NCBI GenBank assembly: GCA_009929775.1
Contig: RZZS01000021.1
Location: forward strand, 1-37,728
Origin: Alphaproteobacteria bacterium
Lineage (GTDB): Bacteria > Pseudomonadota > Alphaproteobacteria > Micavibrionales > Micavibrionaceae
DNA: 37,728 bases
Reading direction: 5' to 3'
The notes beneath the pieces were generated by a model, which was given only the letters and a program-made list of their open reading frames with translations, was not told where the DNA came from and searched no databases. Positions 7,236 to 14,617 of this stretch are shown here, piece by piece. Within the stretch, counting starts at the first letter, position 1. Every line of letters begins with the position of its first letter. The position numbers and the translations under genes are program-made.

Positions 7236-9131
7236 TCAATCATTCACCTTCAACTCCGCGCTCACGCTCAACAACGTAAACGGCAAAGGCGTATCCTGTT
7301 CGATGCGCCACAACGGTTTCGTTCCGTCCTCGCGCCAGCCGAAAGCGCGAACCCTGATGTCTCCGCTCACGAGCGGGGGAGCCGCGAGGACCTCGTCCTC
7401 GCCGAACTGTTTGAGGGCGATGTCGCGCAGGCCCCGTCCTACGTCCAGACGCAACGCCGCCGTGTCCTGTACGCGAAAGACGGCCTCGATCATCCGCACC
7501 TTGCGCGCCCCGCCCGCCGCGCCGATTTCCGAAGGCGGCAATGGCTCGACGATATGGGCGTAGGAGAGGCCGATCTCGACCTCGGACGCCGCCGCGTCAA
7601 GCGTCACCGCCCCGCCGGTCACGGTTTGGTCGGCCTGCACCTCCCCGTCCGCGACGATCGAGACCGTCCGGCCTTCGAGATGGCTTAGCCCGCTCCATGT
7701 CGCGGTCGCCGGATCGGCCGTGCCGGTCAGCGCGGAGTCGAGATTGAGGGCGTCGTCGAAGATCTCGATGACGTAATCCCCGTTCCGCAGGATCAGCAGA
7801 TAAACCTCCTCGCCCGCCACCGCGACCGATTTCACCGTCCCTTGCGTTTCGTGCAGAGTCCACGCCGCGACCTGCTCCGCCCGGAAGATGGTGAGCGTGG
7901 CGAGCTTTCCGTCCTCGCGCACAAGGAAGAGCAGCCTGCGTTTCTGGTCGAAATCCTGATCGACCGGCTTTTCGATCACATGTCTTGAGAGCAGCGCGAG
8001 GTCCGTGGCCTGATAGGCCTGCTCGATATCCGTGTAGAGGAACTCGCGGATTTCCTGGCGGTTGCGGGCCACAAACAGCGTCGCGCCGTCGACGTTAACG
8101 GGAGGAATATAGCGCCCGATGACCGAGCCGACACGGGTCTGGCGGTTGAGCTGCACCGATGTCGGCGTAAGAGGATTGCCGGTAACCATCCATTCCGCCC
8201 CGCTCGTGAAGACCTGCAAATGCCGACCTGAAAAAATGCCCCGGATCGCGTTGACCTGATCGGAGAGGATCGCGAATTCGATGGCTTCGTCGTCGAGTCC
8301 CTCGCCAAGATCAAAATTGAACAGATCGCCCGATTTCGAGAACCACAGCCGGTTGGGCAGATCGCGGCTTCCGCCGAGAACGAGCCGGTCCTGATGGAAG
8401 GCAACCGAAACCGGATAGCCGCGCACAGGGCTGAACGCCTGCTCGGCCCAGTCGATGGTGGGGTTCGTATCGGAAAGCGTTTCAATCACACTCGCCGTGA
8501 CGACGGTCGGCGAGTCGTAATCGACGATCTCGACTTCCTTGCCCTGAACGCGCAGCCGCGTGCCTTCATGGCCCGGCGCGAACACGTCCTCGGAGGCGGT
8601 GAGGGAAACGCTCCCGCTCGTCCCGCCGGGCGTCAGGGTCACGGCGCTGCCCGCGAATTTGAAATAGGGCTGACGGATGACGTTCGCATCCGCAAACCAC
8701 GCCCAGTCCGAAAGGCTCCACGCGCCCGCCCCGCTCCGCGTCAGTTTCCTGGGCGGCACGTCAGGATGGACGAGGAGCAGCGTATCGGCGCTCTGCGTCC
8801 AGACGAGCTGTGGAATCTGCGCCTCGCTCCACGGCGCGGCAATCGTGGCTTCCTTCGTGCCGTCCGTATAGACGTCGATCCTGAGGTTCGTAACGACCAG
8901 CAAATAGGTCTGCTCGGTATTGAACTCAAACGCGATCAGACGCCCGTCCCCTTCGGCCGTATCGACATAGCCAAGCCCCGCCCGGCGCCTCACGCCCCCG
9001 GTCGGCTGGATAAACACGTTGCGCAGGGCCAGCGCGCCGTTCTCGTACGCGCGCAAATCCCCGCGACCGAGCAGATCGCGACTCACCTCCCCGGCGGTAA
9101 AGGTGGTCTTGGTTTCACGAATGCGTGTCAT
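7236..9131 (-). CDS. Phage tail tubular protein B-like (tail nozzle)
   Basis: A 631-residue beta-rich structural protein beginning MTRIRETKTTFTAGEVSRDLLGRGDLRAYENG, a start typical of podovirus tail nozzle or stabilisation proteins (GE(V/L)S..L.gR.D...Y..ga...rN....p.GG..rR.G). It follows the tail tube A gene in the order expected for T7 gp11-gp12. The start at 9129-9131 has AAGAGGAAA upstream; the longer frame to 9308 lies in repeat-rich intergenic DNA. It would form the distal tube through which DNA leaves. A hairpin terminator at 9158-9183 lies just before it, so it may need readthrough or its own promoter. Confidence 0.88.
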   Translation of the reverse strand: MTRIRETKTTFTAGEVSRDLLGRGDLRAYENGALALRNVFIQPTGGVRRRAGLGYVDTAEGDGRLIAFEFNTEQTYLLVVTNLRIDVYTDGTKEATIAAPWSEAQIPQLVWTQSADTLLLVHPDVPPRKLTRSGAGAWSLSDWAWFADANVIRQPYFKFAGSAVTLTPGGTSGSVSLTASEDVFAPGHEGTRLRVQGKEVEIVDYDSPTVVTASVIETLSDTNPTIDWAEQAFSPVRGYPVSVAFHQDRLVLGGSRDLPNRLWFSKSGDLFNFDLGEGLDDEAIEFAILSDQVNAIRGIFSGRHLQVFTSGAEWMVTGNPLTPTSVQLNRQTRVGSVIGRYIPPVNVDGATLFVARNRQEIREFLYTDIEQAYQATDLALLSRHVIEKPVDQDFDQKRRLLFLVREDGKLATLTIFRAEQVAAWTLHETQGTVKSVAVAGEEVYLLILRNGDYVIEIFDDALNLDSALTGTADPATATWSGLSHLEGRTVSIVADGEVQADQTVTGGAVTLDAAASEVEIGLSYAHIVEPLPPSEIGAAGGARKVRMIEAVFRVQDTAALRLDVGRGLRDIALKQFGEDEVLAAPPLVSGDIRVRAFGWREDGTKPLWRIEQDTPLPFTLLSVSAELKVND

Positions 9132-9157
9132 GGGTTTCCTCTTGATATATGCGCATG

Positions 9158-9183
9158 AAAAAACCCGCCGGTGGGGGCGGGTT
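9158..9183 (-). terminator. Rho-independent terminator, minus strand
   Basis: AACCCGCC (9162-9169) pairs with GGCGGGTT (9176-9183) around a 6-base loop. On the minus strand the stem runs into T residues from the A run at 9158-9163. It lies between the unknown gene at 9466-9873 and the tail tube B gene, so it would split or attenuate the late transcript. Confidence 0.75.
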
Positions 9184-9465
9184 CTGGCAAGCTGCCGAAA
9201 AACTCTGAATTCGGCCTTCCTGCCGTCCTGGCGAAGGCCTGCACACCTATAAAAGTTACCCCGTCCTCCCGGAACGTATGTCGAGCTTTGAAAACCGCAG
9301 GTTTTCATTTAGCGAGACTTGTATCCGGGATTTATGCCGACATCCGGGCCACTTGAAGCCCGGGCGGCAAAAACCCCGGATCGCTCGCTTTTCCAGCCGG
9401 ATTTCTTGCGAAATCCGGGGAAAACCGGCGTCCGGGGAGACGGGATTTCTGGTCTTCGCCGTATT
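9184..9465. other. Gene-free gap with REP-like inverted repeats
   Basis: No convincing gene is present. The 14-mer CCGGGATTTATGCC at 9325-9338 recurs inverted at 12612-12625. CCCCGGAT (9374-9381) and ATCCGGGG (9413-9420) form a further hairpin. The block appears to belong to the same dispersed palindromic repeat family as 12551-12655, in a degraded state. Confidence 0.6.
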
Positions 9466-9873
9466 TTACGGCTCACTTGCCGCCGGTCCGCCGCTTCGCG
9501 TAACTCTCATATCGACAACGCGGGTTCCGTTCTGCTGGCACGCGTATCCAGTCATACAGGTTTCGACCGTCTGGTCAGCCGTAGCGGCTTTACGAAGAAC
9601 AGAGGCCAGCCCGTCCTGAAACAGAACGGCGGCATTTGCATTGTCGAATGCCGCAAGCGCCCCCTCGTCCGAATAGAAACGCGCGACCCTGCTCGACACC
9701 TCGGCCTCCTGACCGCCTTCCATGACCTTGAGGTCATCCGGCCCGGGCACCACGGCGGGAATTCCGTAGTCGCCGGCCTTCTGGTTAAACGCCTCCCGTA
9801 GAGCGGTATCGCCCGCGCCGACAAGAGCTAGCACATGATACTTACCCGTGGTTTCCTGCTTGTTATCGCTCAT
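9466..9873 (-). CDS. Hypothetical phage protein between tail tube A and B genes
   Basis: A 135-residue protein starting MSDNKQETTGKYHVLALVGAGDT. It has an alternating hydrophobic/charged pattern and a C-terminal pair of cysteines (TCMTGYACQQ). No family was recognised. Position between the two tail-tube genes suggests a tail-associated or assembly protein. The open frame reaches 9936, with further ATGs upstream; I chose 9871-9873 because a weak GAGAAG precedes it and the protein looks compact from there. The start remains uncertain. It is followed by a terminator at 9158-9183, about 280 bases on. Confidence 0.6.
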   Translation of the reverse strand: MSDNKQETTGKYHVLALVGAGDTALREAFNQKAGDYGIPAVVPGPDDLKVMEGGQEAEVSSRVARFYSDEGALAAFDNANAAVLFQDGLASVLRKAATADQTVETCMTGYACQQNGTRVVDMRVTRSGGPAASEP

Positions 9874-9960
9874 ATCCGCACTTCTCATTTTCCGTAGCTT
9901 CTGACAAGACGATACATCTATGGCAATGGCCGACATGTTTCAAGAGGCAAGTTTCCCTAT

Positions 9961-10530
9961 TCACCCCCGCACATCCACCAGCGGAAACCGCTCGATGGCG
10001 TTCGGCGTGTCCTGCTGGGCGTCGATTTGCCTTGCGCGTTCGTATTCCATTTCGGCGAGGCGAAAGGCCGTTTCGGCGCGCGAGGTGCTTTCGGTGATAG
10101 GGATCGTCAGTTCGGCGGCGAGGCGCGCGATCAGGGCCGCGTCGAAATAGGGCGGAAACTCTTCCTCCGCCGGGCGGAAGATATAGGTCAGGATGACGCT
10201 CTCCGCGTTGGTGTGCAGCGCGCCCCGCGCGATCCGGTAGCGCAGGCCCCGCCCGCGCCCGCCCGTCCCGGCGGACAGCGCCCGCAGGAAATCGACGGGC
10301 AATTGAAACGCGTTCGAAAAATCGGCGAGCGGCGAAGTGTCGAGCTTCACGAGGCTCGCCTGCCCGCTCGCGAAACTCCAGCCATAGGCCGAGAGCAGCG
10401 CGTCGCGCACCGGGGCGAACAGCGCCCCCGCAATCTCGGACTCGGCCGTGCCGTCGTCGAAGGACGTCACAGGCACCGCGCCAATGCTGACAAGCGCACG
10501 ACTGGCGAGCGCGATATCGCTTAAGGCCAT
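9961..10530 (-). CDS. Phage tail tubular protein A-like
   Basis: A 189-residue protein beginning MALSDIALASRALVSIGAVPVTSFDDGTAES, a common opening of podovirus tail tube A proteins (T7 gp11 type), which form the ring joining portal to nozzle. The middle has the characteristic SYGWSFA motif (AYGWSFASGQASL) and a bulky aromatic/proline segment. A consensus AAGGAG lies nine bases before the ATG at 10528-10530; the longer frame to 10785 crosses a hairpin and the next gene and is rejected. Gene order capsid - 80-aa protein - this gene supports the call. Confidence 0.88.
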   Translation of the reverse strand: MALSDIALASRALVSIGAVPVTSFDDGTAESEIAGALFAPVRDALLSAYGWSFASGQASLVKLDTSPLADFSNAFQLPVDFLRALSAGTGGRGRGLRYRIARGALHTNAESVILTYIFRPAEEEFPPYFDAALIARLAAELTIPITESTSRAETAFRLAEMEYERARQIDAQQDTPNAIERFPLVDVRG

Positions 10531-10550
10531 TTCAAATCTCCTTGTCCGGT

Positions 10551-10581
10551 AAAAACCCCTCTCCCATACAAGGGAGAGGGG
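10551..10581 (-). terminator. Hairpin terminator, minus strand
   Basis: CCCCTCTCCC (10556-10565) pairs perfectly with GGGAGAGGGG (10572-10581) around ATACAA. The A run 10551-10555 gives a T5 tract on the minus strand. It follows the 80-aa gene and precedes tail tube A, so it could set a step down in expression after capsid-group genes. Similar CCTCTCCC sequences at about 1811 and 20680 suggest it may derive from a dispersed repeat. Confidence 0.7.
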
Positions 10582-10601
10582 CGGGTTCTCCCGCTTCAGC
10601 T

Positions 10602-10844
10602 TCAGGAATAGGCCGTCACGGTGACGGTGCTGCCGTCGTTTGCGGTCACGATGTAGAACGTCGTGGCCGGAGAGCCGTCTGTATCGGAAGTGACGATCAG
10701 CAGGTCGTTGACGCGCAGCATGTGCGCGGCATTGCTGAAATACCCCGCGCCCGTGACGGCGTCGTCCGCCGTCGTGTAGTGCCACAGGGTGAAGTTGTTC
10801 GCGTAGGCGAGAACGCTCAGGTTCGAAGCTGAAAAGCCAGCCAT
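10602..10844 (-). CDS. Small phage structural-type protein downstream of capsid
   Basis: An 80-residue, neutral, threonine- and alanine-rich protein (MAGFSASNLSVLAYANNFTLWHYTTADD...). It reads as a small beta-sandwich or barrel: FTLWHYTT, LLIVTSD and TFYIVTANDGSTVTV are beta-type strands. GGAGAAA precedes the ATG. Proteins of this size with the N-terminal pattern F.a.NL..l...NgFtLWhY.T are common beside podovirus capsid genes and are usually called hypothetical; a head decoration or connector role would fit. No specific family name is claimed. Confidence 0.8.
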   Translation of the reverse strand: MAGFSASNLSVLAYANNFTLWHYTTADDAVTGAGYFSNAAHMLRVNDLLIVTSDTDGSPATTFYIVTANDGSTVTVTAYS

Positions 10845-10884
10845 GGTATTTCTCCGTTATCTGGATTGGATAGAGGAAGTGAAT

Positions 10885-10910
10885 CGAATCTCCGTTTTCT
10901 CGGAGATTCG
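10885..10910 (-). other. Perfect 10-bp hairpin between capsid and 80-aa gene
   Basis: CGAATCTCCG (10885-10894) and CGGAGATTCG (10901-10910) form a perfect stem with a 6-base loop. No T tract follows on either strand, so it is more likely an mRNA processing or stability element than a terminator. Confidence 0.6.
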
Positions 10911-10927
10911 GATCATCGGCTTCACGG

Positions 10928-11764
10928 TTAGTCGGGACTTTCGTCGCACTTGATCTCGACGACGCCCGTCTCCTCGATCAGCTTCGCTCCCTGACTCATC
11001 ATGTTGTTGACGAAGTGTGAGGCACGCTCGCCGTGCCAGGTGACGTCCGCGACAACGTCCGAACCCGAGGCATGCCCGAGCGCCGTCTTGTGGTACCAGA
11101 AGCACGAGCGTATATCGTTCGCATCGACCGGCAGGCCCGAATGCGGGATCCAGTAGGTGCCCAGCCAGAATTTCGTCTGGGTCGGCGCCATGAACGGAAG
11201 AGCGTCGGGACCGACATAGTCGCTCGAGGCGAATTCCGGAATTTCAAGCAGCTCGCCCCATTGTTTCCAGCCGACAACCGCAAAGCGCTGGCCGTCATCC
11301 GGCACATCCTCATTGCCCAGGATGCCGAGCGCTTCCATGACTTTGGTCAACGTCATGCCGGTGTTGCCGTCGGCGATTTCCTGCCCCGACCCGACGCTCG
11401 CCAGTTCATTGATGATGAGTTCGTCCGTCTTGCGACCGAGCGCGTAGGCACCGGCATTGGCGATCACCTGCCGCTCGTCGATATTGACTTTCAGCTCGTC
11501 GAGCCGATCGATCCAGTCGCCGGCGTAATAGTCGGCGAGAACGCAGGTAACGCTCGTATGGTCGAGATTCATGACCGGGACCATCCCGTGCGTCGACTTC
11601 GTGGAGGCGATGCCCTTGCCGACCTTCTGAAAGACGGCCTCGGAGCCGTTCACGTTGGAAACGGTGCGAACCGTATTGCGCAGTTTTGAACCCTGACGCT
11701 GGTAGGCTTCGTGCACTTCGCGCTCGAACTGCTTGACGAAAGCCTGGTCAATCGATGTTGCCAT
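10928..11764 (-). CDS. Phage major capsid protein
   Basis: A 278-residue protein starting MATSIDQAFVKQFEREVHEAYQRQGSKLRNTVR. It has the N-terminal helix, spine-helix-like region and beta-rich middle of HK97-fold capsids of T7-like podoviruses; motifs such as VVGWKQWGELLEI and FHHNTAI-like WYHKTALGHASG support this. It lies after the scaffold gene in transcription order (with two inserted cargo genes between) and before tail tube A. AAGGAAC stands upstream of the ATG. A strong promoter with a 5' hairpin (11939-12007) serves it, in keeping with its need for high expression. Confidence 0.87.
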   Translation of the reverse strand: MATSIDQAFVKQFEREVHEAYQRQGSKLRNTVRTVSNVNGSEAVFQKVGKGIASTKSTHGMVPVMNLDHTSVTCVLADYYAGDWIDRLDELKVNIDERQVIANAGAYALGRKTDELIINELASVGSGQEIADGNTGMTLTKVMEALGILGNEDVPDDGQRFAVVGWKQWGELLEIPEFASSDYVGPDALPFMAPTQTKFWLGTYWIPHSGLPVDANDIRSCFWYHKTALGHASGSDVVADVTWHGERASHFVNNMMSQGAKLIEETGVVEIKCDESPD

Positions 11765-11938
11765 GATTGTTGTTCCTTTTTGATTGCTGTGCTCTGGTTA
11801 AAGCCGTCCGGGAACCGGGTTGTCGTCGTGCGGCCCGCTTGCGCACCGGAAAAAAGACCGCGCCGGACCGAACCCCGCTTTCGCGGAACCGGTTGTCCGG
11901 CGGCGGCCAGTCGTTTCTGACGAAAGGAAGAAACGAGA

Positions 11939-11969
11939 AACGCCGGAGACTGGATACAGCTCCGGCGTT
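11939..11969 (-). promoter_or_regulatory. 5'-end hairpin of the capsid transcript
   Basis: AACGCCGGAG (11939-11948) pairs perfectly with CTCCGGCGTT (11960-11969) around an 11-base loop. It begins only a few bases after the expected start of the capsid transcript. The downstream minus-strand sequence TTTCTCGTTTC is only partly T-rich, so an mRNA-protecting leader is as likely as an attenuator. The rest of the 11765-12134 gap shows no gene. Confidence 0.6.
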
Positions 11970-11978
11970 GATACGTAC

Positions 11979-12007
11979 AGACTAGGTTTTTATTCCTACA
12001 TTGTCAA
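11979..12007 (-). promoter_or_regulatory. Predicted sigma-70 promoter for the capsid gene
   Basis: On the minus strand a perfect -35 box TTGACA (12002-12007) is followed after 17 bases by TAGTCT (11979-11984). Initiation near 11972 would give a ~205-base leader to the capsid ATG. This explains how the capsid can be expressed despite the terminator after the scaffold gene. Confidence 0.6.
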
Positions 12008-12134
12008 GCGCTTTTTTTGCGCCGCGAAGGCGTTGAAACCGCGCGGAAAAGTATGATAGGATTGCCGTAACTACGATAATCTCCCGGCGGCGGGAATGAG
12101 GAACGTGTAAACATCGACCGCTAGCGGAGACGAC

Positions 12135-12521
12135 ATGCTCAAGCCCCTTCTCTCTTCGGGCACAAGATGGGCCACGAATGATTCGGCCAACACGCGCAGG
12201 CGTCACCCGCGCCGCGGCTGCGATCGCTGCGTCAGCGTGGTGAACGGCACCCTTCTGCCCGTGCTCGACTGGAGTCCGGGCGGCGCCCTCGTTAATGGCG
12301 ACGACCGGATGTTCCGGGTCGGAGAAGAAGTCGAGGTTACGCTGAAATTCAAGCTGGAGCGCAGAATTCTCGATATCGACCACAAAGCGCGCATCATAAG
12401 GAAAGGGCGCAACAAGATCGCCCTGCAGTTCATCCCTTTGACAGAAACCATCTGGCGCGGCTTCCAGCGCGTCATCGACGAACACGTCACCCGCGAATTT
12501 GCCAATTCGCAATTGGTCTAG
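12135..12521 (+). CDS. PilZ domain protein (probable c-di-GMP binding), cargo gene in prophage
   Basis: A 128-residue protein coded against the surrounding late genes. It shows both PilZ signatures: RxxxR within RRRHPRRG (residues 21-28) and DxSxxG in DWSPGG (45-50), followed by the barrel strands VEVTLKF and KARIIRKGRNKIALQF and a C-terminal helix. PilZ proteins bind cyclic di-GMP and regulate motility, adhesion or polysaccharide export. Nothing shows fusion to another effector domain. GGAGACGAC precedes the ATG. Placement between scaffold and capsid, on the other strand, is typical of a cargo (moron) gene that alters the lysogen. c-di-GMP binding is inferred from the motifs. Confidence 0.85.
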   Translation: MLKPLLSSGTRWATNDSANTRRRHPRRGCDRCVSVVNGTLLPVLDWSPGGALVNGDDRMFRVGEEVEVTLKFKLERRILDIDHKARIIRKGRNKIALQFIPLTETIWRGFQRVIDEHVTREFANSQLV

Positions 12522-12550
12522 AGCATTGGGCCTTTGTGTTGACTCACATC

Positions 12551-12655
12551 GTCACCCCGGACACCCGGAGGGTGATCCGGGGTTTATGCCACTGAAGAAA
12601 CAAACTTCTCCGGCATAAATCCCGGGTAAAATGCTCCGCATTTTTCCGGGTTGAC
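12551..12655. repeat. REP-like palindromic intergenic element
   Basis: Outer arms GTCACCCCGG (12551-12560) and CCGGGTTGAC (12646-12655) are inverted with one mismatch. Inner arms CCGGGGTTTATGCC (12577-12590) and GGCATAAATCCCGG (12612-12625) are inverted with one mismatch. The inner arm matches 9325-9338. It fills most of the gap between the PilZ and M48 genes. Confidence 0.75.
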
Positions 12656-12740
12656 GCCTTTGAAATGCGTCAACCTAAAACGCCAACACTCTAGCCGTAG
12701 CTCTCCCGCCTCGCCCGCCCATACAATATGTAACTACATC

Positions 12741-12769
12741 TTTACTTTTTTCATAACGCTAAATATGCT
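12741..12769 (+). promoter_or_regulatory. Predicted promoter of the M48 gene, possibly giving a leaderless mRNA
   Basis: TTTACT (12741-12746) and TATGCT (12764-12769) are 17 bases apart. The -10 box ends six bases before the ATG at 12776, so transcription would start at or next to the start codon. No ribosome-binding site is visible, which agrees with a leaderless message. Confidence 0.5.
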
Positions 12770-12775
12770 GGCCTG

Positions 12776-13750
12776 ATGGAACCGACTGGCAACTTTGATT
12801 ACGACGCACTCCCCTCTCTGGCAGAGAAGTGGGACTTCAACCCTGCGCGATTCCGCCGTGGAATACAGCTCACAAGGTGGAGCAATCGCGCCCTTATAGC
12901 CTCAAGCGCCGGAATCGCCGCCTGGCAGACGGGAAGTCTTGGCTTTGTAATTTTGTCGGCAGCCCTGGGGTGGCTTTGGAACAATTTCGCCGAAAGAAAA
13001 GATACGGGAAAACTTCTGGGCATCATGAACGAGCATCTCCACGATGCACCCCTCCCTATCGTTAATACCGTTTCTGCTGTTGCCGCGCGCGCCGGCATCA
13101 AAAAGCGTATCAAAGTTCAAATCGTCGAGATGCCGATGTCTTCCGGCGTTCGCAAAATGCCTTTCAAGTCAAAATACGAAGCGGTTTTGTACAATTTCGG
13201 GGGAATGGCCATGCCGTCTGCCCCACACAGCCCTGACCCTCATATCATCTTGCTCGGCTGTGAATTGATTAAAGACCGGGATGCAGCCGGGGCCACAATT
13301 GCCCACGAGGTCGGGCACCTCTTGAATCCCGACCTGCCGCAATTCGACCCGCTTGTCTCTGTCGGGCTGCGCATGCATTTCTGTATGGCCTGCGCCGCGT
13401 TGTCTATCGGGGAGCCGGCTCTGGCGGCTCTGAGCGCCGGAACCGGCTTCGTCGGCGCTGTAATTCGCGCCCAAAGCGCCCGCCTGGATGAACTTCGTGC
13501 CGACTATAACGGACTTGCTCTCAACCCCGACCTGGCAGCTTCGCAAGACGAACTGAAGACAACCCGTGACAAGGCCCGCGCGGCCCTGTCCTACCGTCCC
13601 CGGTCTCTCAGAGGAGTCTGGAATTCCGTCCGGTCTTTCTTCTTCGCCGGCCACCCGGCGACCGGGAGGCGCATAGCGGCCCTTGAGGAAACGTGGCCGA
13701 AGGTTCAAGCGCTATATGAGAAAAATCCGCCCATGATGCCGCACGCCTGA
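12776..13750 (+). CDS. M48-family zinc metallopeptidase, membrane-anchored, cargo gene in prophage
   Basis: A 324-residue protein with the zinc motif HEVGH (177-181) and the third ligand in DELRADY (Glu239, Asp243), as in HtpX/M48 peptidases. Hydrophobic stretches at about 40-70 and 195-232 would place it in the inner membrane. M48 membrane proteases degrade damaged or specific membrane proteins. The product contains no chaperone or repeat domain. It lies on the plus strand after the PilZ gene, between scaffold and capsid, with its own promoter. The codon use and AT-richer upstream DNA hint at separate acquisition. The target is unknown; modifying lysogen membranes or phage sensitivity is speculation. 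Confidence 0.87.
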   Translation: MEPTGNFDYDALPSLAEKWDFNPARFRRGIQLTRWSNRALIASSAGIAAWQTGSLGFVILSAALGWLWNNFAERKDTGKLLGIMNEHLHDAPLPIVNTVSAVAARAGIKKRIKVQIVEMPMSSGVRKMPFKSKYEAVLYNFGGMAMPSAPHSPDPHIILLGCELIKDRDAAGATIAHEVGHLLNPDLPQFDPLVSVGLRMHFCMACAALSIGEPALAALSAGTGFVGAVIRAQSARLDELRADYNGLALNPDLAASQDELKTTRDKARAALSYRPRSLRGVWNSVRSFFFAGHPATGRRIAALEETWPKVQALYEKNPPMMPHA

Positions 13751-13789
13751 AAAATCCCTCATCCATTCGTGACGCGAACGGATGAGGGA
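13750..13789 (-). terminator. Rho-independent terminator after the scaffold gene
   Basis: TCCCTCATCC (13755-13764) pairs with GGATGAGGGA (13780-13789). Inner TTCG/CGAA bases extend the structure. The A run at 13750-13754 gives a T tract on the minus strand. It ends the portal-scaffold transcript just before the two opposed cargo genes. On the plus strand no T tract follows. Confidence 0.75.
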
Positions 13790-13802
13790 GCGTCCGTCAT
13801 AA

Positions 13803-14504
13803 TCACTCTCCGTAAAGCTCCTTAAACCCTTCGGTGACCTTCGACACCATGGCAGGGTCACGGTCGCGCCAGTATTTCGGATCGCGCATCAGCGAGTGGA
13901 GTTCTTTCTCACCGGGGGGCGCGGCGGCATCCGTTTTTCCTGCAAAACCAGGCTCCTGCGCTTTCATCATGCGGTGAAGCGCGATCACGCCTTCATAGGT
14001 GCTGGAGAGACTTTCGAGAACGTCCCCGGGCAAGTTCTTCTTGCCGAACGCCAGCAGCTGGCGGGACGTTTCGCGCCATTTTTCCGGGCCGCCGAAGAAT
14101 TCGACGAGCCGCTCGACTTCGCGCTCGGCCTTGAAATCCCCTGCGAGCTCGACAATCATCGGCACCATCTTCTCGGCGGCGAGGTTATAGACTTCCTGAA
14201 CCTGATCGGGCGTCAGGCCCTTGTCGTGAAGGCGCCGGTTGACATCCGGGTCGGCGGGAAAAAGTCCGTGACTGACGTCGATCTCGTACTCGTCCGGCGT
14301 CTCGGGCAGGCCGAGCATTTTCAGCAGGCGGAACCGGTCCGCCTCGCCCTGCGGCGCAGGGATCATGGTCGAAAGCTTCTTCTCAAGCTCGAGATAGGAT
14401 TTGACGAGCGCGTCAAGCCGAACCTCCCCGGTCTCCGCGTCCCGGAATTTGTCGGGAATCAGGTCGGGTTTTAGATCGGCGGCTTCGGTGGTTTGTAGTG
14501 TCAT
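13803..14504 (-). CDS. Phage capsid assembly scaffolding protein
   Basis: A 233-residue acidic, helical protein: MTLQTTEAADLKPDLIPDKFRD ... then ALVKSYLELEKKLSTMIPAP and GLPETPDEYEI. The VKSYLELEK ... P..PEEYEI pattern is a hallmark of scaffold proteins in podoviruses of this type (T7 gp9 role), which guide capsid assembly and leave before packaging. It ends in the helical DPAMVSKVTEGFKELYGE, which could bind capsid. AAGGAG lies eight bases before the ATG. It follows portal and a small head protein, and is followed by a terminator. Confidence 0.85.
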   Translation of the reverse strand: MTLQTTEAADLKPDLIPDKFRDAETGEVRLDALVKSYLELEKKLSTMIPAPQGEADRFRLLKMLGLPETPDEYEIDVSHGLFPADPDVNRRLHDKGLTPDQVQEVYNLAAEKMVPMIVELAGDFKAEREVERLVEFFGGPEKWRETSRQLLAFGKKNLPGDVLESLSSTYEGVIALHRMMKAQEPGFAGKTDAAAPPGEKELHSLMRDPKYWRDRDPAMVSKVTEGFKELYGE

Positions 14505-14535
14505 GGTGTGTCTCCTTCTTTAAGTTTCGAGTTAC

Positions 14536-14617
14536 GAGTTGCGAGTTCGAGTTGCGAGAGACGGGGCACGAGCGGTCACAAAAAAATCTCGTACCTCGCA
14601 ACTCGAACTCGCAACTC
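14536..14617. repeat. Perfect 23-bp inverted repeat before the scaffold gene
   Basis: The 23 bases at 14536-14558 (GAGTTGCGAGTTCGAGTTG...) are exactly inverted at 14595-14617, with a 36-base spacer. The arms are built of GAGTT/GCGAG units. The right arm reaches into the last codons and stop of the gene at 14616-14900. In the late mRNA it makes a very stable hairpin in front of the scaffold ribosome-binding site. Confidence 0.9.

Noticed and set aside
11982..12512. A 176-codon minus-strand frame opposite the PilZ gene
   Set aside because: The plus-strand frame has both PilZ motifs and a ribosome-binding site; the minus frame has neither.
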